From Kibdelosporangium philippinense (GTDB lineage Bacteria; Actinomycetota; Actinomycetes; Mycobacteriales; Pseudonocardiaceae): a stretch of DNA of 64,000 nt. The notes under the pieces were generated by a model. That model worked only from the letters and a program-made list of their open reading frames with translations. It was not told the DNA's origin and did no database searches. Positions 27,456 to 36,650 of this stretch are shown here, piece after piece. A program made the translations under genes and the position numbers. Every line of letters begins with the position of its first letter. Positions within the stretch are counted from its first letter, which is position 1. The stretch spans positions 1,927,501 to 1,991,500 of the forward strand of contig NZ_JAJVCN010000003.1 of assembly GCF_021390435.2 (NCBI RefSeq). The letters run 5' to 3'.

Positions 27456-28208
27456 GTGACCGAACTACCGGATGCGGAACTACGGGCACGGCGCGCGAAC
27501 TCCTTCGGTGCGCAGGCTGCCGAGTACGCCCGCTACCGGCCGGGGTATCCGGCCGGCGCGATCGACTGGGTACTGCCACAAGGCGCGGCCGACGTTCTTG
27601 ATCTCGCCGCCGGTACCGGAAAACTCACCGAATCATTGATCGGGCGCGGCCTGAACGTCACCGCGGTCGAACCCGATCCGGCGATGCTCGGCGAACTAAG
27701 AAAACGATTTCCGTCGGTCCGCGCGTTGGCCGGCACCGCCGAACAGATCCCGTTGCCCGATTCCAGCGTCGATGCCGTACTCGTCGGGCAGGCGTTCCAT
27801 TGGTTCGATCCGCAACGGGCCCTTACCGAGATTGGCCGGGTGTTGCGGCAAGGCGGGATGTTGGGCGCGCTGTGGAACCATGAGGATGAACAGGTTCCGT
27901 GGGTTTCCACTTTCGACAAACTGGCCAGGGCCAGGGCCCACCGATCGTGGACGCGGCCGGCGCAGTTTTCGGATCATCCGCTCTTCGGCCGGTTCGAACA
28001 ACAGGATTTCCGGCATACCGTCCGGCACACCGTGGAAAGTTTGCTCGCGATGATCGGCACGCATTCCCACATGCTTGTCGCCAGTTCGGAAGAACGCCAG
28101 GAACTCAACGAGCGGATGCGCGCATACCTGTTGGCGCAGCCGGAAACCGAGCCCGGCGAGTTCGATTTTCCCTTCCAGACTACAGTTTACCGAGGCAGTA
28201 GGTCGTGA
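27456..28208 (+). CDS. Class I SAM-dependent methyltransferase
   Basis: A 250-residue methyltransferase (UbiE/type-11 group): motif I VLDLAAGTGKLTESL (about 48-62), acidic VEPDP, motif after it LPLPDSSVDAVLVGQAFHWFD. The FGAQAAEYARYRPGYP N-terminus is common in this group. The substrate is unknown. Start: GTG at 27456; the longer upstream frame is antisense to lysS. The TGA stop lies inside the left arm of palindromic repeat copy C. Confidence 0.87.
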   Translation: MTELPDAELRARRANSFGAQAAEYARYRPGYPAGAIDWVLPQGAADVLDLAAGTGKLTESLIGRGLNVTAVEPDPAMLGELRKRFPSVRALAGTAEQIPLPDSSVDAVLVGQAFHWFDPQRALTEIGRVLRQGGMLGALWNHEDEQVPWVSTFDKLARARAHRSWTRPAQFSDHPLFGRFEQQDFRHTVRHTVESLLAMIGTHSHMLVASSEERQELNERMRAYLLAQPETEPGEFDFPFQTTVYRGSRS

Positions 28209-28247
28209 GTGGTTAGCCGTGTTCTAACGCCGCTAACCACTCACGAG
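28202..28247. repeat. Palindromic repeat copy C
   Basis: Family-1 palindrome, arms TCGTGAGTGGTTAGC and GCTAACCACTCACGA around a core with GTTCTAAC. It fills the gap between the convergent methyltransferase and coaX genes and contains the stop codon of the former. Confidence 0.87.
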
Positions 28248-28250
28248 GGT

Positions 28251-29033
28251 TTACCTGGTGTTTCGTTCGAAGACGAGGCGAAGGCCGAGCAGGGTCAAAT
28301 CGGGGTGGTGGTGTTCGATCGTCTCCGACTCGGCGATCACCAGTGGTGCGAGGCCGCCGGTCGCGATCACGCTCACCGGGCCTGCTTTGTCGTGGCCCTG
28401 CGAATGCAGTTCCGCGATGATCCGTTTCACCAGGCCGTCGACCTGTCCGGCAAAACCGTAGAGAATGCCGGACTGCAAGCATTCCACTGTGTTCTTGCCG
28501 ATAACCGAGCGCGGCCGGACGAGTTCGACCTTGCGCAGCGCGGCCGCCCGCGCGGCCAGCGCGTCGACCGAGATCTCGATTCCCGGCGCGAAAACGCCGC
28601 CGAGGAACTCGCCTTTCGCCGATATCACGTCGATGTTGGTCGACGTGCCGAAGTCGACGACCACACATGCCGTGCTGTACAGGTGGTGCGCGGCCAGGGT
28701 GTTGATCACCCGGTCGCCGCCGACCTCCTTCGGATTGTCCACAAGCAACGGAACGCCGGTGCGAACTCCGGGCTCCACAATGATTTGCGGCACGTCGGCG
28801 TAGTAGCGATCGAGCATCACCCGCAACTCCCGCAGCACGGCGGGCACCGTCGACAACGCGGACACCGCGGTGACGCGGTCGGCGTGTTCGCCGAGCAGGC
28901 CGCGCATGGTCAGCGCGAGCTCGTCGGCGGTCATGCCGGTGACGGTCCGCATTCGCCAGTCACGGACCAGTTTCTCGCCGGAGTACAGGCCGAGGACGAT
29001 GTTGGTGTTGCCTACGTCGATCGCGAAGAGCAC
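28251..29033 (-). CDS. coaX: Type III pantothenate kinase
   Basis: A 260-residue kinase of the first CoA step. Phosphate loop DVGNTN (6-11), GGDR (VGGDRVIN), and the acidic VVDFGTSTNID are intact. GTG at 29033 starts one base after the panD stop, so translation is probably coupled. It is the last gene of the DUF2520-panC-panD-coaX group and ends at palindromic repeat copy C. Confidence 0.94.
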   Translation of the reverse strand: MLFAIDVGNTNIVLGLYSGEKLVRDWRMRTVTGMTADELALTMRGLLGEHADRVTAVSALSTVPAVLRELRVMLDRYYADVPQIIVEPGVRTGVPLLVDNPKEVGGDRVINTLAAHHLYSTACVVVDFGTSTNIDVISAKGEFLGGVFAPGIEISVDALAARAAALRKVELVRPRSVIGKNTVECLQSGILYGFAGQVDGLVKRIIAELHSQGHDKAGPVSVIATGGLAPLVIAESETIEHHHPDLTLLGLRLVFERNTR

Positions 29034-29034
29034 G

Positions 29035-29508
29035 TCAGGAATTCTCCGGCTGGAGCAAGGCGTCCAGCGCGGCGGCATCCGCTGTCTCAGCCGTTTGTTC
29101 GACGATGGCCCCGCTGAGCAGGTCGGATCCGTCTGGTGCGTGCGCCGGATCGGCGCCGAGGTCGACAACCTTGTTCTGGCCGTCGACGAACACCACACGC
29201 GGTTTGTAGGCCGCGGCTTCGGCGTTGTCCATCATCCCGTAGGCGATCATGATCACGATGTCGCCGGGGTGCACCAGATGCGCCGCCGCGCCGTTGATGC
29301 CGATCACCCCGCTGCCGCGCTCGCCTTCGATGACGTAGGTCTCCAGGCGGGCGCCGTTGGTCACGTCCACGATGGTGACCTGCTCGCCGACCAGCAGGTC
29401 GGCCGCTTCCATCAGGTCGAGGTCCACCGTGACCGAGCCGACGTAGTGCAGATCGGCCTGGGTGACCGTGGCCCGGTGGATCTTGGACTTCAGCATCGTG
29501 CGCAGCAT
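29035..29508 (-). CDS. panD: Aspartate 1-decarboxylase (pyruvoyl)
   Basis: A 157-residue proenzyme making beta-alanine from aspartate. Self-cleavage occurs between Gly24 and Ser25 (YVGSVT), giving the pyruvoyl group. Arg54 and Tyr58 (ARLETY) of the active site are present. The C-terminal tail after about residue 120 is longer and acidic, as in mycobacteria. It works with PanC to supply pantothenate. Confidence 0.95.
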   Translation of the reverse strand: MLRTMLKSKIHRATVTQADLHYVGSVTVDLDLMEAADLLVGEQVTIVDVTNGARLETYVIEGERGSGVIGINGAAAHLVHPGDIVIMIAYGMMDNAEAAAYKPRVVFVDGQNKVVDLGADPAHAPDGSDLLSGAIVEQTAETADAAALDALLQPENS

Positions 29509-29520
29509 GGTGGGTTCCCC

Positions 29521-30420
29521 TTACAGCCCGGGTTCCGACGGCGGGTCGCCGAGGCGCAGGCCGGTGTTGTCGATGAGTCTCGTGGTGCCGACCCGGGCAG
29601 CCACGAGCAGGCGTGCTTCACCTTGTTCCGGCGCGGGACCGAGGTCAGGGCCGCGCAGATCGAGGTAGTCAACGGCAACATCCGGGTGTGCCGCCAGTAC
29701 TTCACGGGCAGCTTTGATTACCTCTTCGTGCCCTTGGCGGCCGGCATAGGCACCGGCTGCCAACGCCGCGGACAACGCGACAGCGCTCTCGCGTTCCGTG
29801 GCGCTCAAGTAGACGTTCCTTGACGACAGCGCGAGGCCGTCGGGTTCGCGGACCGTCGGCACGCCGATCACGTGCGTGTCCATGTTCAGATCGGCGACCA
29901 TCCGCTTGATCAGCATCAGCTGCTGGTAGTCCTTCTCACCGAACAGCGCGTAATCCGGCCGGACGATGTTGAACAGCTTGTTCACAACGGTGAGCACGCC
30001 CGCGAAGTGTCCTTTTCGGACGCTGCCTTCCAGCTCGTCACCCAGCGGTCCGGGTTGGACAGTGGTCTGCGAGTCCGGCGGGTACATGTCCTCGCGCTCC
30101 GGCGTGAACACGATCTCCACCCGCTCATCGCGGCACGCCTCGAGGTCTGCCTCAAGTGGACGGGGGTAGCGCTCGAGATCCTCATTCGGCCCGAACTGCA
30201 AGGGATTCACGAAGATCGACGCGACCACCACGGTGTTCGGGATGTTGCGCGCGCGGCGCAGCAGCTCGCGGTGCCCGGCGTGCAACGCGCCCATCGTCGG
30301 CACGAGCACGATCTTGTTGCCGACCGCGCGCAGCGCCCTTGTGACCCTGGCGACGTCCTGCGGGCTGCTGTGCACATGCAGCGCACCGCGGGTGAACTCG
30401 GGTGCCTTCGGTGCCGTCAC
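29521..30420 (-). CDS. panC: Pantothenate synthetase
   Basis: A 299-residue enzyme joining pantoate and beta-alanine. Nucleotidyltransferase motif HxGH in MGALHAGH, FGEKDYQQLMLIKRMV and the KMSKS-like LALSSRNVYLS are visible. The GTG start at 30420 overlaps the stop of the DUF2520 gene (GTGA). panB and panE are not in the window. Confidence 0.95.
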   Translation of the reverse strand: MTAPKAPEFTRGALHVHSSPQDVARVTRALRAVGNKIVLVPTMGALHAGHRELLRRARNIPNTVVVASIFVNPLQFGPNEDLERYPRPLEADLEACRDERVEIVFTPEREDMYPPDSQTTVQPGPLGDELEGSVRKGHFAGVLTVVNKLFNIVRPDYALFGEKDYQQLMLIKRMVADLNMDTHVIGVPTVREPDGLALSSRNVYLSATERESAVALSAALAAGAYAGRQGHEEVIKAAREVLAAHPDVAVDYLDLRGPDLGPAPEQGEARLLVAARVGTTRLIDNTGLRLGDPPSEPGL

Positions 30421-31307
30421 TCGTGCTCCTCGTCAATGGCCTGGAAAACGTCCGGCGCGAGATCCGCGCGCAGCAGACCGCTGTCGCTCGCCCGCAGAGC
30501 GGTCCGACGCGCCATCTCCCGGTAGCTGGCCACCAGCTCGGGCGCGTTGTCCCGCAACACTTTCAGATGCTTACGCACCGTACCGGCATCGCCCCTGGCG
30601 ACCGGCCCGGTCAGCGCGCGGTCGCCGTGCCGCAGCGAATTGTCCAGCGCGGCCGACAAAAGCGGGCCGAGCATCCGTTCCGGATTGCCGACACCCGCCT
30701 GCCGCAACAGGTCTGTGGCGTCGGCGACCAACGTGATCAGGTGATTCGACGCGTGCGCCAAGGCGGTGTGATACGCCGGACGAGCCGCCGACGGCACGCG
30801 GATCGGATCCGCGCCCATCTCCACGACCAGGGCCTCGCCAACATTCCACGCGGCTTCGTCGCCGTCCTGCGCGGTCACCCCGACCGAACAGGCGACAAGA
30901 CGGTCAAGATCCTCAGCACGCCCGGTGAACGTCATCACCGGATGCAAGGCCAACGGCAGCGCTCCATGGTCGGCAGCAGGCTGCAGCACGTCGACGCCAT
31001 ACGCCCCGGACGTGTGCACCACGATCTGCCCAGGCCGCAGTGTGCCCGCGGCCGCGAGCCCGCGAACCATGCCTTCCAGCGCGTCGTCCGGCAACGCCAG
31101 CAGCACAAGGTCAGCCTTGCTGACGACCTCGTCCGGCGGCAGCAAAGGCACACCAGGCAGGAGTTCCTCGGCACGCCGCACGGAGTCACGCGAAACCCCG
31201 GACGCGGCGACAACCGCATGCCCTGCCCTGGCCAGCGCGGCACTCATCACCGCGCCGACTCGGCCAGCGGACACCACGCCCACTCCGAGGCGCGCGGGAC
31301 GGCTCAT
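30417..31307 (-). CDS. Rossmann-like/DUF2520 oxidoreductase-like protein
   Basis: A 296-residue protein with an N-terminal Rossmann fold (LGVGVVSAGRVGAVMSAALARAGH) and a C-terminal DUF2520 helical domain (RPAYHTALAHASNHLITL). It resembles F420/NADP- or ketopantoate-reductase-like folds and always sits with panC in actinobacteria (Rv3603c position), so a role as ketopantoate reductase or in pantothenate supply is plausible but unproved. ATG at 31307 is chosen; the frame to 31325 adds six residues. Its stop overlaps panC. Confidence 0.82.
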   Translation of the reverse strand: MSRPARLGVGVVSAGRVGAVMSAALARAGHAVVAASGVSRDSVRRAEELLPGVPLLPPDEVVSKADLVLLALPDDALEGMVRGLAAAGTLRPGQIVVHTSGAYGVDVLQPAADHGALPLALHPVMTFTGRAEDLDRLVACSVGVTAQDGDEAAWNVGEALVVEMGADPIRVPSAARPAYHTALAHASNHLITLVADATDLLRQAGVGNPERMLGPLLSAALDNSLRHGDRALTGPVARGDAGTVRKHLKVLRDNAPELVASYREMARRTALRASDSGLLRADLAPDVFQAIDEEHE

Positions 31308-31343
31308 GCCTTGTCCTTTCGTCAAGCCAAGGTGAGAGCGTAA

Positions 31344-32483
31344 CTATTGCCGCTTCGCAGCGCTGACCGCCGTGGCCCGGCTCACGCGAACTGCCTGCAT
31401 GAGCAACTGCTCAACATGGCCGTCATCGTGGCTGTTGCGATAAAAAGCCAGTTCAGAGACGGCAGTCTGGTAGTCGGCGACGGCCCGTCCAGCATCGGGC
31501 CCCGACTTGCGAGCGACCTTTTTCCGCCATTGGCGACGACGTTTGAGGTTGGACAGGACGTCGATCTCACTGCCCGCGATGAGCCCGTCACCGACCATCC
31601 GGGGCAGTGCGCCCGCGATGATCTTCTGTTCCCGTTTGCGTGCCCAGTTCACGAGCACCCCCGCGCCAATGAACACCGGCAGCATGATCAGGAAGTAGAC
31701 GTTGAGGAACGTGGTCGCAGTGCCCAGCGTCGCCGCGGAGTTCCACAGCGCGTGCAGAACCACGGCGCCAAGGTAACCGCCGAGCGGAGCCGCGACCTTG
31801 ACCCAGTTCTTCGAAGTGCCTGCCGCGACACCGATCCCGATGCCAGTCATCACGGTGAACAGCGGATGCGTGAACGGAGACATGACCCCGCGAAGGATGA
31901 ACGCGGCGATGACTCCGGCGGAGTCGACCGTGCCGAACCCGTGCTCACCGAAAATGCGACCGAAGTAGTAGATGTTCTCGGTGAACGCGAACCCGGCCGC
32001 GCACATCCCGGCATAGACGATGCCGTCGACGACCCCGTTGAACTCCTGCCGTTTCCACAGGTAGACACCGAGAACGAAAGCGGCCTTCGCCGCCTCCTCG
32101 ATCAGCGGCGCCGAAGCCACCGCGGCGACGGTGTTGCCACCACCTTTGCCGAGCAGCAGGTCACCGACGACCTCGGCGGTGTTGTTGATCAGCAAGGCGG
32201 TCAATGTCGCGCCACAGGCGCCCCAGACGAACGCGAGCCACAGCAGCCGCGCAGGCTCCGGCTCCCACCGGTCGATCCAGAGAAAGGCGGCGACAACCGG
32301 CCCGACCGGCAACAACGCGACCGCCAACCCGACAAGCTCGGCGACCACACCGACGCTGGCGGTGAGATAGGCGAACACGCCAATACCCGCCATGCTCAGC
32401 AGAATCAGCCCGACCATGGGCAGCAGAACGGTCTTACGTCGCGGTGTCGGCCGAACGGGAACAGCCGGCTCCTGGGTGATCAC
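31344..32483 (-). CDS. PrsW family intramembrane metalloprotease
   Basis: A 379-residue membrane protein with about eight segments and the PrsW/CAAX-like motifs: EExxK as EEAAKAAFVLG, FxxxEN as FAFTENIYYFG, a His in PFTHPLFTV and H-x3-N in VLHALWNSA. In Bacillus, PrsW performs site-1 cleavage of an anti-sigma factor; the partner here is unknown. A basic cytoplasmic tail follows. Start: GTG at 32483. It lies 36 bases after the DUF2520 start and has an IS982 element about 100 bases upstream. Confidence 0.85.
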   Translation of the reverse strand: MITQEPAVPVRPTPRRKTVLLPMVGLILLSMAGIGVFAYLTASVGVVAELVGLAVALLPVGPVVAAFLWIDRWEPEPARLLWLAFVWGACGATLTALLINNTAEVVGDLLLGKGGGNTVAAVASAPLIEEAAKAAFVLGVYLWKRQEFNGVVDGIVYAGMCAAGFAFTENIYYFGRIFGEHGFGTVDSAGVIAAFILRGVMSPFTHPLFTVMTGIGIGVAAGTSKNWVKVAAPLGGYLGAVVLHALWNSAATLGTATTFLNVYFLIMLPVFIGAGVLVNWARKREQKIIAGALPRMVGDGLIAGSEIDVLSNLKRRRQWRKKVARKSGPDAGRAVADYQTAVSELAFYRNSHDDGHVEQLLMQAVRVSRATAVSAAKRQ

Positions 32484-32583
32484 AGAGACGAACCTTAGAA
32501 CCAGGCGAACCTCGACCCAACATGCGCCCGGGACCGAGCACCCGGGTAGCAAGCGACGTATAGCTGTGAGCGCAGCGAACTAG

Positions 32584-33574
32584 ATGACTGATTCCGTGAA
32601 ATTGGTGTTCAGTGATCGAACGCGATCAGTGACCGCTTGCTGGTCACGCCGGTTTCCCAGTTCTGCCAGATCCCGGCGGCCATGGCCAATAGCCGCTGGG
32701 CGACGCGGGTGAACACCCCGGCTGGAGTGCGGGCGCCGTGGTGCTCCAGGTCGAGCTGGCCTTTGAGGGTTTGGTTGACCGATTCGATCCACTGGCGCAC
32801 GTGGCCGAGGTTGCCGTGGCGGTAGGTCTCGTCGCGGCGGTCCGGGCGCAGCAGTCGCAGGCCCAGCGCCGCGGTCAACTCGTGGAAGTGCTTGCCGGCG
32901 AAGCCTTTGTCGGCCAGCAGGATCTGCCCGGAACGGATGAGGTGGTGGTTGCGCTCCAGCAATGCGGCGAGTACCTCGCGCTCGCCGAGCTTCGGGTTGG
33001 CCAGGCACCACATGATCGGCATCCCGTCGCCCGCGCAGACCAGGTAGAGTTTCAGGCCCCAGTAGAACCGGGAATGCGCGGCGCAGTAGCCGTAGCCGGC
33101 GTGCCCGGCCAGGTCCGAGCGTTTCACCGTCTCGCGCGACATGCCGCACGGAACGGGGGTGGCGTCGGCGATCCACACATCGTCGAACCAGGACGGGCAA
33201 CACGCAGCCAGGACAAGAACCGCCTTGCACAGCAACGGATGGACGTTCTTGAGCCGCTTGTGGTAGCCGGACTGCTCCGGCAGGTACGGGAACATGACCT
33301 GCCACTCGGCGCTGGAGCGGATATGCCGGATCCAGCGCCGCTCGCTGGGGTACCGCAGCAGCACCTGAGCCACGGCCAGGGTGATCAGCTCGCTGTCGGA
33401 CAGCAACGGCCGACGGCCGCGTCCGGCGCGGGGTGGTACCACGTGATCGTCGATGAGCACGTAGAGTGCGGTCAGGAGGGTGTTCAGTTCTTTCGTCACA
33501 CATTGATCTTGAACACCCTCCTCTCATGTCCGCGCCCCGGCCTCACTTCACGTGATCTTCACGGAATCAGTCAT
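32584..33574 (-). mobile_element. IS982 family insertion sequence, 991 bp
   Basis: Perfect 17-base terminal inverted repeats ATGACTGATTCCGTGAA (32584-32600 and complement 33558-33574), flanked on both sides by CTAG, which may be a 4-base target duplication or part of the repeat since it is itself palindromic. One intact transposase gene. It lies between the DUF6779 gene and prsW, separating prsW from whatever promoter lay further upstream. Confidence 0.9.
32609..33499 (-). CDS. IS982 family transposase
   Basis: A 296-residue DDE transposase: D112 (WIADATPVP), D197 (LLADKGFAGK) and E239 (WIESVNQTLKGQ) form the triad. The N-terminal part (LLSDSELITLAVAQVLL) and the spacing of the triad match IS982. 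The frame is intact from a GTG start, so the element may be active. Confidence 0.92.
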   Translation of the reverse strand: MTKELNTLLTALYVLIDDHVVPPRAGRGRRPLLSDSELITLAVAQVLLRYPSERRWIRHIRSSAEWQVMFPYLPEQSGYHKRLKNVHPLLCKAVLVLAACCPSWFDDVWIADATPVPCGMSRETVKRSDLAGHAGYGYCAAHSRFYWGLKLYLVCAGDGMPIMWCLANPKLGEREVLAALLERNHHLIRSGQILLADKGFAGKHFHELTAALGLRLLRPDRRDETYRHGNLGHVRQWIESVNQTLKGQLDLEHHGARTPAGVFTRVAQRLLAMAAGIWQNWETGVTSKRSLIAFDH

Positions 33575-33794
33575 CTAGCTGGAAGTCGGCGACCGGGTGC
33601 CCGCGCGTGTCTGCCGCTCCGGCATGGTGTGTTGAACGCGAGCGGCGCACGGCGGCGGGTGACCGAGCTGGGAGCGAGTCGAGCAGTTTGACTCACCGTG
33701 CCGGTGGGGCGGACACGCGGTAGTTCATCCAACCCAGCCCAGCTGAAACCGGCAGCAAACCACGCCGCAAGCAACGTGCATTTCCCTGTTCCGC

Positions 33795-33830
33795 AACGGT
33801 GGACACGGTGTGCCGGAACGGTGGACACGG
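33795..33830. repeat. 14-base direct repeat
   Basis: AACGGTGGACACGG occurs at 33795-33808 and 33817-33830, 22 bases apart (two helical turns), in the 275-base gap between the IS982 element and the end of the DUF6779 gene. It could be an operator pair for prsW before the insertion. I see nothing else in this gap. Confidence 0.4.
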
Positions 33831-33849
33831 CGTTTGGGTGGGCTCGGGT

Positions 33850-35271
33850 TCAGTCTTCCTTGCGCCTGCGCCGCCGGGGTGTTTCTCCTGATGCCCCGTG
33901 GGCCGCCAGCAGCTCGTTCACCGACTTGCCCGCGGCATGCGAACCCGTCTGCTCGGCCGGGGGTGCAGGGGGCTTGGCGTGACTGCCCGAGGGCTGCTGT
34001 TGCTGCCGGGCCTGGAATGTCTCCTGCCACGATGGCGCATCATCCGCCTTGCGCCGACGCCCGCCTCCCGTGGTCTCGACCTCGGGCGCCCGCCGACGCC
34101 CACCGGCCTCCTCGGTCGGCGGCATCTGGACAACCCGGCTGGCCGGTTCGGGCTTACGCACCGGGGGCGGCGGAGGCGGAGGCTCAGGAGTCCGAACAAC
34201 GGGCCGCTGCACGGTCGGCTCGACGCTCTCCCGGATGACGGGCCGCTGGACCGTCGGCTCAGCGGTCTCCGGCAACGGCTGGATCCGGGTCGGTGACTCG
34301 ACCTCCGGGCGCTGCATCGGCTGGCTGGGCTGAGGCTGCTTCGGCGGCCGAGGCGGACGGCCGGTTGCCTGCTGGACCGAGTGCTGCTGGATTGGGGGCT
34401 GCTGGCGTTGTGGCGGAGGCGTGTTGCTGCGTTCCCACGATGGCGTCCAGCCCGGGTCGATGCCTTCGCCGAGGCTGTTGGCCGAATCCCCGGCCACCGG
34501 CTGGTGGTACGGGCCCACTGGCGTCACTGGGTCCCACCAGCCGGAACCTGGGTTGGCGGGGTCGTCACGCCGGGGCTGGCGGATCTGCACCTGGCGCTCG
34601 GCAGGCTCACGCGGCGGGCGCTGGGGCTGGGGACGCTGTGGCTGCGGGCGGGCGGCGGCCCGGGGCCGGTCCGCTGCCACGCGGTCGATCAGCTCGGTCT
34701 GCGGTTCGCTTGGAATGATCACCGGCTGCTGCGCCGAAGCCGCCGGGTTCAGGCGTTTCACCACCTGGCCCTGCTGCGGGAGCTGGTGTTTCTCGTCCGG
34801 CAGTGAACGCATCCTGGTCGCCTGTGCCTGCAGCGCGAACCGTTCGACCAGCACTTCGCCGCCGAGCAGGGTCTGCAGGGTCTCGCGGAGCTGCCCCAGC
34901 TCGGTCCGCAAGGCTTCGATGTCCGCACGGGACTGTTCTTCGGCTTTGCGTTTGGCGTCGGCTTCGAGTTCCAGCTCGTATTCGCGCCGCGCGGCGATCT
35001 CACGCTCGAGTTCGAGCTCATAGATCGCCTGCATACTTTGCGACTCGTCGGTCTTGTCAGCGACCTGACGGCGGAATCGCGCGGCAAGGAACGCACCGAC
35101 CAGGGCCGCCCAGAGGGCCGCGAGGATGCCCATCTTGAGGAAGCGGGCGTCGTCGGTCAGTACCAGGATCAACGTCGCGCCGAGCACCAGGACCAGGGCG
35201 CCACCGAGCAGAAGGCGAGCCGTGCTCGGCACCCTGCTGGAGTCGCGCGTCGAGACGGCACGGCCGGACAT
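33850..35271 (-). CDS. DUF6779-type membrane protein with Pro/Gln/Arg-rich tail
   Basis: A 473-residue protein of unknown function at the position of Rv3604c. Two membrane segments near the N-terminus (about 20-40 and 45-64), a coiled-coil stretch (about 78-155, ELEREIAARREYELELEADAKRK), then about 300 residues of low complexity rich in Pro, Gln and Arg (repeated EPTVQRPVIRE and EPTVQRPVVR). The very C-terminus is basic (RRRRRKED). The arrangement suggests a membrane-tethered scaffold in cell division or envelope assembly (inference only). It follows DUF3180 by about 80 bases. Confidence 0.72.
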   Translation of the reverse strand: MSGRAVSTRDSSRVPSTARLLLGGALVLVLGATLILVLTDDARFLKMGILAALWAALVGAFLAARFRRQVADKTDESQSMQAIYELELEREIAARREYELELEADAKRKAEEQSRADIEALRTELGQLRETLQTLLGGEVLVERFALQAQATRMRSLPDEKHQLPQQGQVVKRLNPAASAQQPVIIPSEPQTELIDRVAADRPRAAARPQPQRPQPQRPPREPAERQVQIRQPRRDDPANPGSGWWDPVTPVGPYHQPVAGDSANSLGEGIDPGWTPSWERSNTPPPQRQQPPIQQHSVQQATGRPPRPPKQPQPSQPMQRPEVESPTRIQPLPETAEPTVQRPVIRESVEPTVQRPVVRTPEPPPPPPPVRKPEPASRVVQMPPTEEAGGRRRAPEVETTGGGRRRKADDAPSWQETFQARQQQQPSGSHAKPPAPPAEQTGSHAAGKSVNELLAAHGASGETPRRRRRKED

Positions 35272-35350
35272 GCCTAACACCGTACCTGTCAGTTATCGCT
35301 CCGAGACCTGCTCGTGGCCGAACCTGCGTTAAATCCACGCTTTGCATCGA

Positions 35351-35809
35351 TCAACGGTCGTCGGGCTCCTTTGGTTCATCCGGTGTCTTGAGACAGTTCT
35401 CCAGCCACAGTCCGGCCGCGATCAGAGCGGCCGAACAGACCGCGCCGATGATCGCACTGGTGGTGTCGTTCGACGCTGCGACGATGTCTCCCCGTTTAAG
35501 AAACACGTAGATCAGCACGCCGATCCAGGCGCCGAGCATGATCGCGCCGAGCACGGACGACGCTTTGGCCAACGCGACCGCACGCGCGGCCGTGAGCGCC
35601 TCCACGGGCTTGCCTGGCTTGGTCCGGCGGATACGTGACCGCAGTGAGAAACCCAATACCACGTCGATCACCGCGATGATGATCAACGTGACACCGGCCA
35701 ATGTGGGCAACGGCGGCAGCGAGCCGTACGCCGACTGCATGATCAGGTACAGCACGACCGCAGCGAGCAGCCCTGCGATGACCAGGTCACGTGGCCTGGT
35801 GAACTTCAC
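35351..35809 (-). CDS. DUF3180 membrane protein
   Basis: A 152-residue protein with four membrane segments (about 10-28, 35-53, 83-103, 118-138) belonging to the DUF3180 family, found next to folK in actinobacteria (Rv3605c). Its ATG overlaps the folK stop (ATGA), so it is coupled to the folate genes. Function unknown. Confidence 0.85.
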   Translation of the reverse strand: MKFTRPRDLVIAGLLAAVVLYLIMQSAYGSLPPLPTLAGVTLIIIAVIDVVLGFSLRSRIRRTKPGKPVEALTAARAVALAKASSVLGAIMLGAWIGVLIYVFLKRGDIVAASNDTTSAIIGAVCSAALIAAGLWLENCLKTPDEPKEPDDR

Positions 35810-36291
35810 GCCGCCTCCAGCTTGAGATCCTCACGCAGCCGCACACCCTCGTCCCCTAACGCCGTAACCAGGTCAGCGATCGGACCGTGGCCCGGCAACG
35901 AAGCGTCCGGTTGCAACTCCAGCCACGGCACCAGGACGAACGCGCGCTCGTGGGCACGCGGGTGCGGCAATTCGAGCCGCGGATCAGTGCTCGTGACGCC
36001 GATAACGGTAATCACATCCACATCGAGCGATCGCGGGCCCCATCGGACCTCTCGGACACGCCCGGCAGCGTTCTCCAGATCCTGGGCGAGTCGCAGCCAG
36101 TCCCATTCGTCGAAGTCCTCACGCGACGCGACCACGATCGCGTTGAGGAAATCGTCCTGATCCGTCACGCCCCACGGCGCCGTCTCGTACACAGAAGACA
36201 CGGCCAGTGCAGGCAGTCCGTCCACCGCGGACTGCAGGTGACCGAGCCGGTCGCCCATGTTCGAGCCGATCGACAGGACGGCCGTTGTCAT
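35806..36291 (-). CDS. folK: 2-amino-4-hydroxy-6-hydroxymethyldihydropteridine pyrophosphokinase
   Basis: A 161-residue HPPK, transferring pyrophosphate from ATP to the pterin precursor of folate. Signature residues are present: SIGSNMGDR at the N-terminus, the metal-binding D-x-D in RSLDVDVI, and LPHPRAHERAFVL. The start overlaps the folB stop and the stop overlaps DUF3180. It is part of folE-folP-folB-folK. Confidence 0.94.
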   Translation of the reverse strand: MTTAVLSIGSNMGDRLGHLQSAVDGLPALAVSSVYETAPWGVTDQDDFLNAIVVASREDFDEWDWLRLAQDLENAAGRVREVRWGPRSLDVDVITVIGVTSTDPRLELPHPRAHERAFVLVPWLELQPDASLPGHGPIADLVTALGDEGVRLREDLKLEAA

Positions 36292-36650
36292 GCGCGTTCC
36301 CGCCGCACGGTGACCGCCACATCGGTGAATGTCAGCGGGATCGGCGCCGACGGCTTGTGCACAGTGACCTCGACCGCGCGCACCCGCTCATCGGACAGCA
36401 CGTCGTCAGCCACGTCACCGGCGACCGCTTCGATCAGGTCACGCGCCGGGCCGCCGACGATCGCCGCCGCGCGTTCGGCGAGCTCGCCGTAGTGCATGGT
36501 CTTGGCGAGGTCGTCGGTTTTGGCGGCATCGGTCAGGTCGAGCCAGACCGTGATGTCGATGAAGAAGTCCTGGCCGTCGCGCTTCTCGTGCTCGAACACA
36601 CCGTGGTTGCCACGAACCCGCAGCCCGGTGAGCGTGATCCGGTCGCTCAC
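36288..36650 (-). CDS. folB: Dihydroneopterin aldolase
   Basis: A 120-residue enzyme producing 6-hydroxymethyldihydropterin. Core motifs: GLRVRGNHGVFEHEKRDGQDFFID, catalytic Lys in VHKPSAPIPLTF. GTG at 36650 is chosen because it overlaps the folP stop as GTGA; the ATG at 36662 adds four residues and is also possible. Confidence 0.93.
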   Translation of the reverse strand: MSDRITLTGLRVRGNHGVFEHEKRDGQDFFIDITVWLDLTDAAKTDDLAKTMHYGELAERAAAIVGGPARDLIEAVAGDVADDVLSDERVRAVEVTVHKPSAPIPLTFTDVAVTVRRERA

